A DNA stretch of 64,000 bases from Hydrogenophilales bacterium 16-64-40 (GTDB taxonomy: Bacteria > Pseudomonadota > Gammaproteobacteria > Burkholderiales > Thiobacillaceae). Under the pieces are notes generated by a model that saw nothing but the letters and a program-made list of their open reading frames with translations, did no database searches and was not told the DNA's origin. The position numbers were made by a program, and so were the translations under genes. Below are positions 26,734 to 35,446 of this stretch, one piece after another (the stretch's first letter is position 1; every line of letters starts with the position of its first letter). The DNA is taken from contig NCGX01000018.1 of NCBI GenBank assembly GCA_002256995.1, positions 1-64,000 of the forward strand. Direction: 5' to 3'.

Positions 26734-29028
26734 CTATTTGCCGAGCGCCGAGTCGATGCTGGCCAGAAATTTGTCGGCCTTCTCGAAGCCGATCACCTTG
26801 TAGTCAGACTGCTCGCCCGCGGTGTTCCAGAAGATCAGTCCGGGCGGGCCGAACAGGTTGAAGCGCTTCAGCAGCGCCTTGTCGGCATCACTGTTGGCGG
26901 TGACGTCGGCCTTCAGCAGCACCACGTCGGCAAGCCGCGCCTGCACCCGGGCATCGCTGAACGTGAAGCTTTCCATTTCCTTGCACGAGACGCACCAGTC
27001 GGCGTAGAAATCGAGCATCACCGCGCGACCGTCCGCCTTGGCCGCGGCCAGGCGCGCGTCGAGCTCGGCGACGTCCTTCACCTTCTCGAACGGCAGGCCT
27101 TTCTGCTCGGCCGCCAGCGCCCCGCCGCCCGCTCCATTAAAGACGCCGCCCTTATACACTTCAAGCGGCTGCAGCAGATTGCGGCTGCCCGCCAGCATCC
27201 CGAGCAGGATCGCCAGACCGCCGATCAGCAGCACCACGCCGAACCCTTTCCACAGTTTGCCCCAGCCGCTCGCATGAGTGGGTAGCGGGTCGAGCGCATG
27301 CAGGTAGATCGCTGCGCCAATCAGCAACATCGCCCACAACAGCATGCCGATCCAGGCCGGAATCACAGGCGAGATCAGGTAGATGGCGATCGCCAGCATC
27401 ATCACGCCGAAGAAGTACTTCACCGCATTCATCCAGCCGCCGGCGCGCGGCAGCAGGGCGCCGGCGGACAGGCCGATCAGCAGCAGCGGCACGCCCATGC
27501 CCAACGCCAGCACGAACAGCGCGACGCCGCCGAGCACGGTGTTGCCGGTCTGCGCGATGAAGGCCAGCGCGGCGGCCAGCGGCGGCGCGACGCAGGGGCC
27601 GAGGATGACCGCCGACAGGGCGCCCATGGCGAACACGCCGAAGAAATTGCCGCCCTTCATCTTGTTGGCGCGCTCGGAAAACTTGCTCTGCAGCGCGCTG
27701 GGCAATTGCAGCTCGTAGAAGCCGAACATGGACATGGCCAGACCCACGAAAATCAGCGCGCCGGCGCCGAGCGCCCAGGGGTTCTGCAGCGCGTTGGAAA
27801 TCAGGGTGCCAGACAGCGCCGCCGCCACGCCGGCCACCGCATAGGTGATCGCCATGCCCAGCACATAGGCGAGCGACAGCAGAAAGCCGCTGGTCTTGGT
27901 CACTTTGGTGTTCTGGCCGGCAATGATGCCCGACAGGATCGGAATCATCGGGAACACACAGGGGGTCAACGCCAGCAGCAAGCCGAGGCCAAAGAAGGTG
28001 GCGACCACCGGCCAGAAGCTGCCGCCCGTCAGCACGCGCTCGATGCGCGAGGTGTCGGATTCGATGACGGGCTCGGCCGGCACCGCCGCGGTGCTGGCCG
28101 TGACCGCCGCGCCGGCCGCGCCCGCAGTCAGCGTGAAGTCGCGCGTGATCGGCGGGTAGCACACGCCGACCGCCTCGTTGCAGCCCTGCCAGGTCGCTTC
28201 CAGCACCAGCTGCTCACCGGCGGCAAGCGCGCGCGACAGCGTCACGCTGGCGGAAAAATTCTGATGATAGACCTCGGTGCGGCCGAAGGTCGGATCCTCC
28301 TTGACGTCACCCGCCGGTGTATCGACACTCGCCACCTTGACGTCGGCAGGCGATTTGACGGTGTAGGCAAGCTTGTCGCGATACAGATAGGTGTCGGCGG
28401 TCAGCGTGTAATCGAACCGGGCCGTCTGCGTATCCGGCATGGCGGCGGCGACCGGGAAGGCCTCGTCCGGCGGCAGCAGTTTCGGCATCTCCGTCGCGCC
28501 GAGCAGGCTGCGCAGGCTCTCCAGCGCGGGCGCAGATGACGCGGCAGCGGGCGAAGCGGGTGCCGCCACGGCTGCGGCCACCGGCGCGGGCAGCTTGATC
28601 GAGACGCTCGCCTCTTGCGGGGTGTAGCACAGGCCGGCGTCGGCGCAGCCCTGCGATACGGTCTTCAGGGTCACCGACGTGGCGCCGGGCGTGCGCTGGA
28701 TCGGCAGCGCGATGCGGACGTCCTTGGTATAGGTTTCGACCTTGCCGAAGAACTCGTCCTCCTTCACCTTGCCGGCAGGCAGCTGCGGGGCGCCGAGCGT
28801 GGCCCCCTCGGCCGTGAACTGGAACTTGTCGCGATACATGTAATAGCCGTCGGCAATCTGCCAGCGCGCTTCCAGGGTGTTGGCATCCAGCGCACGCGCC
28901 GAGAACTTGAACGCGACTTCGGGGTCAAGAAACGCTTCTTCGGCATGGGCCACTGGAAAAAGCGCCAGCGTGCCCCAAAGTAATGACAGTGTGCTGAGAA
29001 AATGAATCCACTTATTTTTTTTGATCAT
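26734..29028 (-). CDS. dsbD: Thiol:disulfide interchange protein DsbD with duplicated alpha domain
   Basis: This 764-residue inner-membrane protein carries electrons from cytoplasmic thioredoxin to periplasmic thiol proteins. Signal peptide to AHA (residue 29). Two consecutive DsbD-alpha domains follow: one at about 30-150 (YYMYRDKFQF, VSQGCADAGLCYTP) and one at about 185-315 (TYLYRDKLAY, TWQGCNEAVGVCYPP). A normal DsbD has one. The eight-helix beta domain lies at about 335-605 with PCVFPMIPI and GPCVAPPLA, and the gamma thioredoxin domain has DWCVSCKE (Cys near 678 and 681). Both alpha domains keep their cysteine pair. The start overlaps cutA by 17 bases, the usual neighbour of dsbD. Confidence 0.92.
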   Translation of the reverse strand: MIKKNKWIHFLSTLSLLWGTLALFPVAHAEEAFLDPEVAFKFSARALDANTLEARWQIADGYYMYRDKFQFTAEGATLGAPQLPAGKVKEDEFFGKVETYTKDVRIALPIQRTPGATSVTLKTVSQGCADAGLCYTPQEASVSIKLPAPVAAAVAAPASPAAASSAPALESLRSLLGATEMPKLLPPDEAFPVAAAMPDTQTARFDYTLTADTYLYRDKLAYTVKSPADVKVASVDTPAGDVKEDPTFGRTEVYHQNFSASVTLSRALAAGEQLVLEATWQGCNEAVGVCYPPITRDFTLTAGAAGAAVTASTAAVPAEPVIESDTSRIERVLTGGSFWPVVATFFGLGLLLALTPCVFPMIPILSGIIAGQNTKVTKTSGFLLSLAYVLGMAITYAVAGVAAALSGTLISNALQNPWALGAGALIFVGLAMSMFGFYELQLPSALQSKFSERANKMKGGNFFGVFAMGALSAVILGPCVAPPLAAALAFIAQTGNTVLGGVALFVLALGMGVPLLLIGLSAGALLPRAGGWMNAVKYFFGVMMLAIAIYLISPVIPAWIGMLLWAMLLIGAAIYLHALDPLPTHASGWGKLWKGFGVVLLIGGLAILLGMLAGSRNLLQPLEVYKGGVFNGAGGGALAAEQKGLPFEKVKDVAELDARLAAAKADGRAVMLDFYADWCVSCKEMESFTFSDARVQARLADVVLLKADVTANSDADKALLKRFNLFGPPGLIFWNTAGEQSDYKVIGFEKADKFLASIDSALGK

Positions 29029-29344
29029 GCTTTTCAGTCTCCGCGGCCAACCAGTTTAGATACGCAGGCAGGCCGTCTGTTATCGATATCGCAATCAGTT
29101 CGGGTACATCATAAGGGTGTTGCGTGCGGATGATCTCTTCAACCAGCGGGTACGCTGCGCGGGTTGCCTTGATCAACAGTGGAATTTCCGTTGCCACTTC
29201 CACCGCGCCCTGCCATCGGTAGATGGAGCGGCACGACGGCAAAACGTTCACGCATGCCGCCGCCCGGCATTCGATCAACGCACGCGCCAGCTTCTCGGCG
29301 CTCGCGGCATCGGGTAAGTTTGTCAAGATTAACAAAGGTTCCAT
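29012..29344 (-). CDS. cutA: Divalent cation tolerance protein CutA
   Basis: This is a 110-residue cytoplasmic trimeric protein. Family motifs are LILTNLPDAASAEKLARALIE, AACVNVLPSCRSIYRWQG and HPYDVPELIAISI. I use the ATG at 29344; a GTG codon just before it is an alternative. Its start lies only 3 bases from the divergent fxsA start, so each gene's promoter must lie inside the other. It overlaps the downstream dsbD. Confidence 0.9.
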   Translation of the reverse strand: MEPLLILTNLPDAASAEKLARALIECRAAACVNVLPSCRSIYRWQGAVEVATEIPLLIKATRAAYPLVEEIIRTQHPYDVPELIAISITDGLPAYLNWLAAETEKHDQKK

Positions 29345-29347
29345 CAC

Positions 29348-29800
29348 ATGCGCTTTGGTTGGATTGTGCTACTGCTGTTGTCATTTCCGGTTCTGGAAGC
29401 CATCAGCATTTTCTGGGTTGCCAGCGCCATCGGCGGCTGGGTGCTGTTGTGGCTGCTGCTCGCGGCGGTTGCCGGGGTCATGCTGATCCGCGTCGAACGC
29501 GTTGCCTGGGGCGCGCGCCTGCTGTTTTCGGTGCAGTCGGGGACGAATCCCCTGGCCGCGATGTTCGCCAGTGGCCGTATTCTGCTCGCTGGCGGCCTGC
29601 TTGTCTTCCCCGGTTTCATCAGCGATGCCATCGCGCTGGGCTTGTTGCTGGCCCCCGGCACCTGGCGCCGCCGCAAACCGGACCCGCTGCGTCCGGCGAA
29701 TGACGATGCCGCCGCTTACCCAAGGGAGGGGACAGAAAACGTCACGCCCAAAACGATAGACGGCGAATTCAAGCGCGAACCCGATGACCGGCTGCGTTAG
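29348..29800 (+). CDS. fxsA: FxsA family membrane protein
   Basis: This 150-residue inner-membrane protein has hydrophobic segments MRFGWIVLLLLSFPVLEAIS, GGWVLLWLLLAAVAGVMLI and LAGGLLVFPGFISDAIALGLLLAPG, the last being the FxsA hallmark with PGFISD. It has a hydrophilic C-terminal tail. FxsA modulates phage exclusion in E. coli; its normal role is unknown. No good ribosome site precedes the ATG. The stop abuts the stop of the convergent 29801-30688 gene with no spacer. Confidence 0.85.
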   Translation: MRFGWIVLLLLSFPVLEAISIFWVASAIGGWVLLWLLLAAVAGVMLIRVERVAWGARLLFSVQSGTNPLAAMFASGRILLAGGLLVFPGFISDAIALGLLLAPGTWRRRKPDPLRPANDDAAAYPREGTENVTPKTIDGEFKREPDDRLR

Positions 29801-30688
29801 TTAAAACAGCGTCTGCTGGCCGTGCGCCTGTTTGATTTCGCGCAGCAGATCATCGGATGTCGGGTAGCGGTATTGCAGCCGCAATTCGCGCACCATGCGC
29901 GCGTTCGACAGCTGGCGCGACTCGCGCAGAAACGACAGCAAAGCTTCGGACAGCACCTGCTCCGCCTCGGCGCGATTGACACGCGGCGGCCGCGGCAAGC
30001 CGAAGGCGTCGGCGCAGCTGTCGAACCAGTCGCCCATTTTCAGCGGATGCGCATCGACCGCGTGATAGATACGCTGCGAACGGCCACGGAACAGCGCGGC
30101 CCACGCCAGCCGCGCCAGATCGTCGGCGTGGATGTGGTTGGTGTAGCTGTCGTCCTCTGCAACCAGCGCCGGGGTGCCGCGCTTGATGCGCGCCAGCGGC
30201 AGGCGGTCGGCGGCGTAAATGCCCGGCGCGCGCAAAATGCTCACCTGCACCCGCTGCGTTTCGCCCCAGGCGCGCAGCTGGCGCTCGGCGTCGACCCGCC
30301 GCACCGCGCGGCCATTCACTGGCGCCACCGGACGCGTTTCGGCGACCCAGCTGCCGCCGCAGTCGCCATACACGCCGCTGGTGCTGATGTAGACCAATGC
30401 GCCCGGGCGGCCGCGCCGCATCAGCGCATGCAGCAGATGCGCGGTGCGCGGATCGGTTTGGCCTTCGTTGGGGGGCGGCGCGAAGTGAAACACGCCGTCG
30501 ACGCGCGGCAGCCGCTTCAGCGTGGCCGGCACGTCGAGGTCGCCGACGTAGGGCGTCACGCCCAGCCCGCGCAGCTCGGCGGCGCGCTCGGGGCGCCGGA
30601 TCATGCCGATGAAATCAGCCTGCCCGGCGTAGCGTCGCACCAGCCGCTCGGCGACGTCGCCAAATCCGACAATCAGTATTTTTTTCAT
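29801..30688 (-). CDS. NAD(P)-dependent epimerase/dehydratase-like protein (YeeZ-type)
   Basis: This 295-residue atypical short-chain dehydrogenase has nucleotide-binding motif KILIVGFGDVAERLVRRY, then GVFHFAPPPNEGQTDPRT and the active-site region VYISTSGVYGDCGGSWVAE with Tyr in SGVYGD. HIHADDLARLAWAAL is typical of extended SDRs of the YeeZ/SDR_a5 group. Substrate unknown. It is convergent with fxsA and reads away from the divergent flavin reductase at 30784. Confidence 0.82.
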   Translation of the reverse strand: MKKILIVGFGDVAERLVRRYAGQADFIGMIRRPERAAELRGLGVTPYVGDLDVPATLKRLPRVDGVFHFAPPPNEGQTDPRTAHLLHALMRRGRPGALVYISTSGVYGDCGGSWVAETRPVAPVNGRAVRRVDAERQLRAWGETQRVQVSILRAPGIYAADRLPLARIKRGTPALVAEDDSYTNHIHADDLARLAWAALFRGRSQRIYHAVDAHPLKMGDWFDSCADAFGLPRPPRVNRAEAEQVLSEALLSFLRESRQLSNARMVRELRLQYRYPTSDDLLREIKQAHGQQTLF

Positions 30689-30783
30689 GACCGCTCACCT
30701 GTAACCCTACCCATGCAGGGGTGAAAACCCCGCCTGCGCGGGCGATAATCCATTGGTTTATCATCGCATTTTAAGCCCACATC

Positions 30784-31821
30784 ATGCCGCATCAGGTCAC
30801 CATCCAGCCCAGCGGGCACCAGTTCATCGTCGAGGATGACGAAACCATACTCGAGGCCGCACTGCGCGAAGGCTTTTCGCTGCCCTACGGCTGCCGCAAC
30901 GGCGCCTGCGGCAGTTGCAAGGGCAAGATTCTGTCTGGCCTGATCGATTACGGCACGCACTCGCCCAACGCGCTGAAAGACGAGGAAAAGGCGCAGGGCC
31001 GCGCGCTGTTCTGCCGCGCCAAGCCCCTGTCCGACCTCACCATCGAGGCCAAGGAGATCGGCGCCGCCAAGGACATCGTGGTGAAGACCCTGCCGTGCCG
31101 GGTGGAAAAGCTGGAAAAGCGTGCCGACGACGTGATGGTGATGAAGATCAAGCTGCCGGCCAGCGAGCGCCTGCAGTTCCTCGCCGGTCAATACATCGAT
31201 TTTCAGCTGAAGGGCGGCAAGTCGCGCAGCTATTCGCTCGCCAACCCGCCACATGACGACGCGCTGCTGGAACTGCACATCCGCCACGTCCCGGGCGGTC
31301 TGTTCTCCGACCAGGTATTTTCCAGCCTGAAGGAACGCGACATCCTGCGCCTGAAAGGCCCGTTCGGCAGCTTCTTCATCCGCGAGGATTCCGACAAGCC
31401 GATGATTTTCATCGCCGGCGGCACCGGCTTTGCACCGATCAAGGCCATGCTGGAGCACGCCTTTGCCGAACACACCGATCGCGAACTGGTGCTTTACTGG
31501 GGGGTGCGTTCGCTGAAGGATTTATACATGCCCGAGCTGCCGCGGCAATGGCTGGCCGAGCGGCCGAACTTCAGCTACATCCCGGTGCTCTCGAATCCGC
31601 AGCCGGGCGATGCGTGGCAGGGCCGCACTGGCTTCGTGCATGAAGCGGTCCAGGCTGATTTTGCCGACCTGTCGGGCTACCAGGTCTATGCCAGTGGCGC
31701 GCCGATCATGGTCGACAGCGCGCGAGACTGTTTCGTGCAAACGCGCAACCTGCCCGAAGACGAATTCTTCGCCGATTCCTTCGTCTACGCGGCAGACGCC
31801 GAGACCGCGCCCGTCGCCTGA
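30784..31821 (+). CDS. 2Fe-2S ferredoxin-NAD(P)H reductase (AscD/CDP-6-deoxy-hexose reductase type)
   Basis: This 345-residue oxidoreductase has an N-terminal plant-type 2Fe-2S domain (CRNGACGSCKGKIL with a fourth Cys in ALFCRAKPL), followed by an FAD-binding domain (SRSYSLANPP) and an NAD domain (IFIAGGTGFAPIKAMLEHA, LYWGVRS, YASGAPIMV). Such proteins are often annotated as CDP-6-deoxy-delta-3,4-glucoseen reductases, but in bacteria without that sugar pathway they are general electron donors to oxygenases or iron proteins. Substrate is therefore left open. Confidence 0.85.
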   Translation: MPHQVTIQPSGHQFIVEDDETILEAALREGFSLPYGCRNGACGSCKGKILSGLIDYGTHSPNALKDEEKAQGRALFCRAKPLSDLTIEAKEIGAAKDIVVKTLPCRVEKLEKRADDVMVMKIKLPASERLQFLAGQYIDFQLKGGKSRSYSLANPPHDDALLELHIRHVPGGLFSDQVFSSLKERDILRLKGPFGSFFIREDSDKPMIFIAGGTGFAPIKAMLEHAFAEHTDRELVLYWGVRSLKDLYMPELPRQWLAERPNFSYIPVLSNPQPGDAWQGRTGFVHEAVQADFADLSGYQVYASGAPIMVDSARDCFVQTRNLPEDEFFADSFVYAADAETAPVA

Positions 31822-31837
31822 CCCCAAGCGGGCGGGC

Positions 31838-32356
31838 TTACAGTTCGCCCTTGGCCCCCGCCTGCATAATCTCGAGCAGCGAATTGCGCACCGCGTTGAT
31901 GCGGTCTTTCAGCGCCTGCGGCACGCGCATTTCCTGCGCGATCGCATCGACGTTCACGTCCATCATCACCAGCCAGCCCTGGCCGCTGGCGTCCTCGATC
32001 AGGGCGATGCGGCACGGCATGAACACGGCGAAATCCAGATTCACGTCGATCAGTTCCTTGGCCGTGACGGCGTCGCAAAACTGGAAAATGGTGATGGTGC
32101 GCTGCGGCTGACCGGTAACGGCTTCCACCTGTTTCGACAGCGGCAACTCGGCCACCAGTTGCAGATTCAAGGCATTGGCACGCAGGCGCATTGAGTCGGC
32201 CGCCTCCGCCATGCTGACCCCGCGATCGATGGCCACCTTGTAAACGTCGGCCTGCGTCGACTGGGTGGCCTTGGGTTCCGCCGCCCAGCTGGCGGGTGCG
32301 GACAGCAGCAAGGTGCTCAACACGACGCCGAATACGGCAAGAAAACGAGTGCGCAT
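31838..32356 (-). CDS. Exported DUF302 protein with conserved cysteine pair
   Basis: This 172-residue protein has a signal peptide ending at PASWA (residue 25). The mature part is DUF302: VYKVAIDRGVSMAEAADSMR, TIFQFCDAVTAKELID and FAVFMPCRIALIEDASGQGWLVMMDV. The FC and MPCRI cysteines match those in the cytochrome-DUF302 fusion at 7415-8464, so this copy belongs to the Cys-containing subgroup. Function unknown. GGAAGGAG lies before the ATG. It is a single gene between the flavin reductase and hemY, facing the reductase. Confidence 0.82.
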   Translation of the reverse strand: MRTRFLAVFGVVLSTLLLSAPASWAAEPKATQSTQADVYKVAIDRGVSMAEAADSMRLRANALNLQLVAELPLSKQVEAVTGQPQRTITIFQFCDAVTAKELIDVNLDFAVFMPCRIALIEDASGQGWLVMMDVNVDAIAQEMRVPQALKDRINAVRNSLLEIMQAGAKGEL

Positions 32357-32374
32357 GGCAGTTCTCCTTCCAAA

Positions 32375-32392
32375 TATTAGAAAACGCTAATA
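32375..32392. promoter_or_regulatory. Palindromic operator candidate upstream of the DUF302 gene
   Basis: TATTAG-AAAACG-CTAATA is a perfect 6-6-6 inverted repeat, 19 bases before the DUF302 start. It probably binds a dimeric repressor; the ArsR family is one candidate, but nothing nearby encodes it. Confidence 0.45.
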
Positions 32393-32463
32393 ATACATCC
32401 CCGTGCCATGTCGGGCACCTGCACAAACGTCCTAGTCAGCAGCGGGATGCAATAACCCTAACC

Positions 32464-33636
32464 CTACTGCGCCCGGCACAGCGCCAGCGCCTTTTGATAA
32501 TGCCTGCAGGCTTCGCCGGGCTGGTCGCTCTGCGTCTTGAGTTCGGCCATGCGGATGTGGCCCTCCGCGCTCGGCGCAATGGCGAGGCTGGCTTCGAGAT
32601 AGCTCTGCGCCTTGCCCCACAGTTGCTGCACGCTGCACAGCTGCGCCAGTGTCAGCAGCAACTGCGCGTCGCGCGGGTGTGCGTGCAGCCACTTCTCGGC
32701 CTGCTCGATCTGCCGCGTCAGACTGCTGCCGCGCGCCTCGCCATACAAGGCCACCAGGTCTTCGTGCCACTCGCGGGCAAGCGCGGCCTCCAGCACGTCG
32801 AGCGCGGTGTCGTGGCCGCCGCGCTGCATAAAGGCGCGCGCGGCAGCGCGCGCCACCCAGGGGTCGACCTTGAAATCGGCCGGGATCTTCTTCCAATACT
32901 CCAGCAGGCCGCGGTCGTCCTCGGCGCGACGCTTGAGGTTTTCAGCATAGGCCATGCGTCGGTTCTGCATGGCAATGCCGGGTTCCAGCGCGTCGCCGCG
33001 CACCAGCACGTCGAGCAGACGGTCGACCTCGTCCCACTGTCCCGTCATCTGGCACGCCTTGAGTTCGAGCCGCAGCAGGGTCGTGTGCTGCGGCGCAATC
33101 TGCTTGGCCCGATTGATTGCCACCCGCGCGGTCGCCGCATCCTTGGCGTCGAGGCAGGCCTCGGCCTCGAACAGCCGCGCGGCCAGCTCGGCGCCGTGTT
33201 CGGTGGCCGCCTGAAGGTGACGCTCGCGCTGCGCCACGGCACGCAACGCCTGCGCCGCACGCGCCGCCAGCACGCGTGCCAGACCCAGACGAACTTCATC
33301 GCCCTGCCACTGCCCCAGCGATTGCTCGGCGTCCTGGTGACGGTATTCGGTATACGCCTTGAGGCCGCCGACAAAGTTTTCGTCCCGCTTTTTGGCGGCA
33401 CGGCGCGCGCGCTGCTCGCGCACGATGCTGGGCAAATTGAGGGTCAGCAAGGCCAGCCGCAGCAGCATGACCCCGCCCACCACCAGACCGGCCACCACCA
33501 GCACAAAGCTGATGAAGGAAATCTCCATCCGCCACGGCGGATACACCAGCACCACATAGCCGGGATCGTAGCGCCCAGCCATCGCCAGCGCGACGGCCAG
33601 CACCACAACGATGATCAGCGAGATCAGCCAGCGCAT
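32464..33636 (-). CDS. hemY: HemY, TPR-containing heme biosynthesis-associated protein
   Basis: This is a 390-residue inner-membrane protein of the HemY_N plus TPR family, not protoporphyrinogen oxidase. Two transmembrane helices lie at about 3-20 and 40-62. The HemY_N block contains YPPWRMEISF and EQRARRAAKKRDENFVGGLKAYTEYRHQDAEQSL, followed by TPR helices to the C-terminus. I use the ATG at 33636, sharing one base with the hemX stop; a much longer open frame upstream in the same register is hemX in another frame. It is last in the hemC-D-X-Y operon. A role in coordinating late heme enzymes is known only loosely. Confidence 0.88.
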   Translation of the reverse strand: MRWLISLIIVVVLAVALAMAGRYDPGYVVLVYPPWRMEISFISFVLVVAGLVVGGVMLLRLALLTLNLPSIVREQRARRAAKKRDENFVGGLKAYTEYRHQDAEQSLGQWQGDEVRLGLARVLAARAAQALRAVAQRERHLQAATEHGAELAARLFEAEACLDAKDAATARVAINRAKQIAPQHTTLLRLELKACQMTGQWDEVDRLLDVLVRGDALEPGIAMQNRRMAYAENLKRRAEDDRGLLEYWKKIPADFKVDPWVARAAARAFMQRGGHDTALDVLEAALAREWHEDLVALYGEARGSSLTRQIEQAEKWLHAHPRDAQLLLTLAQLCSVQQLWGKAQSYLEASLAIAPSAEGHIRMAELKTQSDQPGEACRHYQKALALCRAQ

Positions 33637-34682
33637 CAGTGCTCTCCCTTGTACGCTTCGAGCGCGGCGAGGCTGGCATCGATCCCGGGCAATTTCTGGG
33701 CGATCTGCAGGCCGGCTAGGCGCTCGATCTCCTTCAGCGCAGCGGCGACGCCGGCGTCGCGCGTATTGAAGTAGCGCTTCAGCAACGTCGACACCGCGCG
33801 CAAATCGGCCGCGAACGCCGTCTGGTCCTGCGACAGCAGCGCCAGCCGCGCCGACAGCAGGCGCAGGCGCAGATTCTCGCGCAGAAAATAGGCCTGCTCG
33901 GGCGGCAACAACACGGCCTCGTTGCCATCGATGCGGCGGATCTGTGCCAAGCGCTTCAGTTCGGCCCACAGCTCCTGGCCGATATCGGTGGCCCGGCCGC
34001 CCGTGCGCGGCGCCTGCGCGGCTTCGGACACCTGCGCGCTGGCCAGCGGCCAGCTGCCATGGCGCGCCACCAGCGCTTCGATGCGCGCGCTCGCCCCGAC
34101 TTCGTCGATTGAGGGAGCGGCGCGCAGGTTGGCCAGGTCGGCCGCAATCGCGCGGCGCAGCGCGGTGAACTGAGGCTTGTTCAGTCGCTGCAGACGGGTG
34201 TCGGCGCCTTCCAGCGCGATGATCGCCGCCTTGACGTTGCCTGCCAGCTGCAACTGCTGGGCGGCGGTGAGCAGCACCTGCTCGATCTCGGCCAGCGTCC
34301 ACTGGTCGCGCCCCTGCGCCATCTCCTTGTACAGGCTTTCCAGCGCGAGCTGCTGTTGCTGCGACGTGGCCATCTGGCTTTCGATGTGGGCGACCTTCTC
34401 GCTGACCTGGCGCATGGCGTCGTCAGCGTTTCTCGCCAGCAGGCGGGCTTCACTGACAGCCGTTCCGGACTCGGCAAGCCGCCGCCCCAGCTCGGTCTTC
34501 AGGTCGCGAATGCGCTCGCGGCTATCGGACCACGACCAGACCGCGGCCGCCATCGCCAGCGTGGCGATCAACAGCGCGACCAGCGCCACCGCCGAGATAG
34601 AGGGGCGCGCACTCGCCTGAGTGGGCGCAGCGACAGGCTGCGGGGCGGTCGGTGGAGCGGATGTTTCGGGGGCGTCATTCAT
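33636..34682 (-). CDS. hemX: HemX (uroporphyrinogen-III C-methyltransferase-like, membrane-anchored)
   Basis: This 348-residue protein has a Pro/Ala-rich cytoplasmic N-terminus, one transmembrane helix at about 29-51 and a long helical region (RDLKTELGRRLAESGTAVSEARLLARNADDAM, then TLAEIEQVLLTAAQQLQLAGNVKAAIIALEGADTRL). It lacks the SAM-binding motifs of true CysG/CobA methyltransferases despite the common name. It overlaps both hemD (4 bases) and hemY (1 base). Confidence 0.88.
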   Translation of the reverse strand: MNDAPETSAPPTAPQPVAAPTQASARPSISAVALVALLIATLAMAAAVWSWSDSRERIRDLKTELGRRLAESGTAVSEARLLARNADDAMRQVSEKVAHIESQMATSQQQQLALESLYKEMAQGRDQWTLAEIEQVLLTAAQQLQLAGNVKAAIIALEGADTRLQRLNKPQFTALRRAIAADLANLRAAPSIDEVGASARIEALVARHGSWPLASAQVSEAAQAPRTGGRATDIGQELWAELKRLAQIRRIDGNEAVLLPPEQAYFLRENLRLRLLSARLALLSQDQTAFAADLRAVSTLLKRYFNTRDAGVAAALKEIERLAGLQIAQKLPGIDASLAALEAYKGEH

Positions 34683-35446
34683 GGGTTGTTCCTGAACCAG
34701 TTAACCAGACCGTCTACCAGGCCGTCATCGCCACCTGAGGTGGCGATGACACGTGCAATACCAAAGCGGCGGGCCGCCTCGGCGATTTTCTCATGCGGGG
34801 CGAAAAGCGGGGTAGCTGCCAGCAGCGGCACGCCCGCCTCGCCCAGCAGTGCTGCCAGATTGTGTAGCGTCTCCGCGCTGGTGACGGTCACCGCATCAAT
34901 GCCGCCCGCCTGCCAGCGCGCCAGCAGCGGCGCGGCATCCGCCTGTGGCCGCACGCGCCGGTAACACTCCATGAACGTCACCTGCGCGCCGCGCGCGGCG
35001 AGGGTGTCGGCCAGCAGCGCCCGGCCGCCGACGCCGCGCACGATCACCACCCGTTTGCCCGCCACCGCATTCAATTGCGGCAGCGCCAGCAACGCTTCGC
35101 TGTCCTGTCCGTCCGGCGTGATGACGCCGCCGACACCCTGCGCCTGCAGTGCGCGCGCGGTGCCGGGTCCGACAGCGAATACTTCGATGGCATCAGGCAG
35201 CGTGCCGCCCGCGCGGATTGCGGCCATGCCGAATTGTGCCGCATTGGGGCTGATGAAAATCGCGATGTCAGCCTCTGCCAGCCGCGCCAGCGGCTCACTG
35301 AGCGCATCCAGCGATACCGCCTCGACATCGAGCGCGGAAAACTCGAACGCCGTGCCGCCCGCCGCGCGGATCGCCTGCACCAGTGCCGCCGCCTGCCGGG
35401 CCGGCCGCGTCACCAGCACCGTGCGGCCGGCCAGCGGCTGAATCAT
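34679..35446 (-). CDS. hemD: Uroporphyrinogen-III synthase HemD
   Basis: This 255-residue cytoplasmic enzyme closes hydroxymethylbilane to uroporphyrinogen III. Sequence similarity in this family is low, but [73 protein letters not shown] and [17 protein letters not shown] give the bilobed fold clearly. It overlaps hemC by four bases. Confidence 0.92.
   Translation of the reverse strand: MIQPLAGRTVLVTRPARQAAALVQAIRAAGGTAFEFSALDVEAVSLDALSEPLARLAEADIAIFISPNAAQFGMAAIRAGGTLPDAIEVFAVGPGTARALQAQGVGGVITPDGQDSEALLALPQLNAVAGKRVVIVRGVGGRALLADTLAARGAQVTFMECYRRVRPQADAAPLLARWQAGGIDAVTVTSAETLHNLAALLGEAGVPLLAATPLFAPHEKIAEAARRFGIARVIATSGGDDGLVDGLVNWFRNNP

Noticed and set aside
32393-32408. Possible sigma54 promoter before the 31838-32356 DUF302 gene
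   Set aside because: The -24 part TGGCACG is perfect on the minus strand, but the -12 part reads TGTA and lacks the GC doublet.
32441-32470. Telomere-like CCCTAACCCTA before the hemY stop
   Set aside because: Only two units with no wider G-run array; below what is needed for a quadruplex or repeat call.
32464-34302. A 612-codon open frame covering hemY and half of hemX
   Set aside because: The N-terminal half is hemX read in the wrong frame; the HemY_N domain with its membrane helices begins at 33636.
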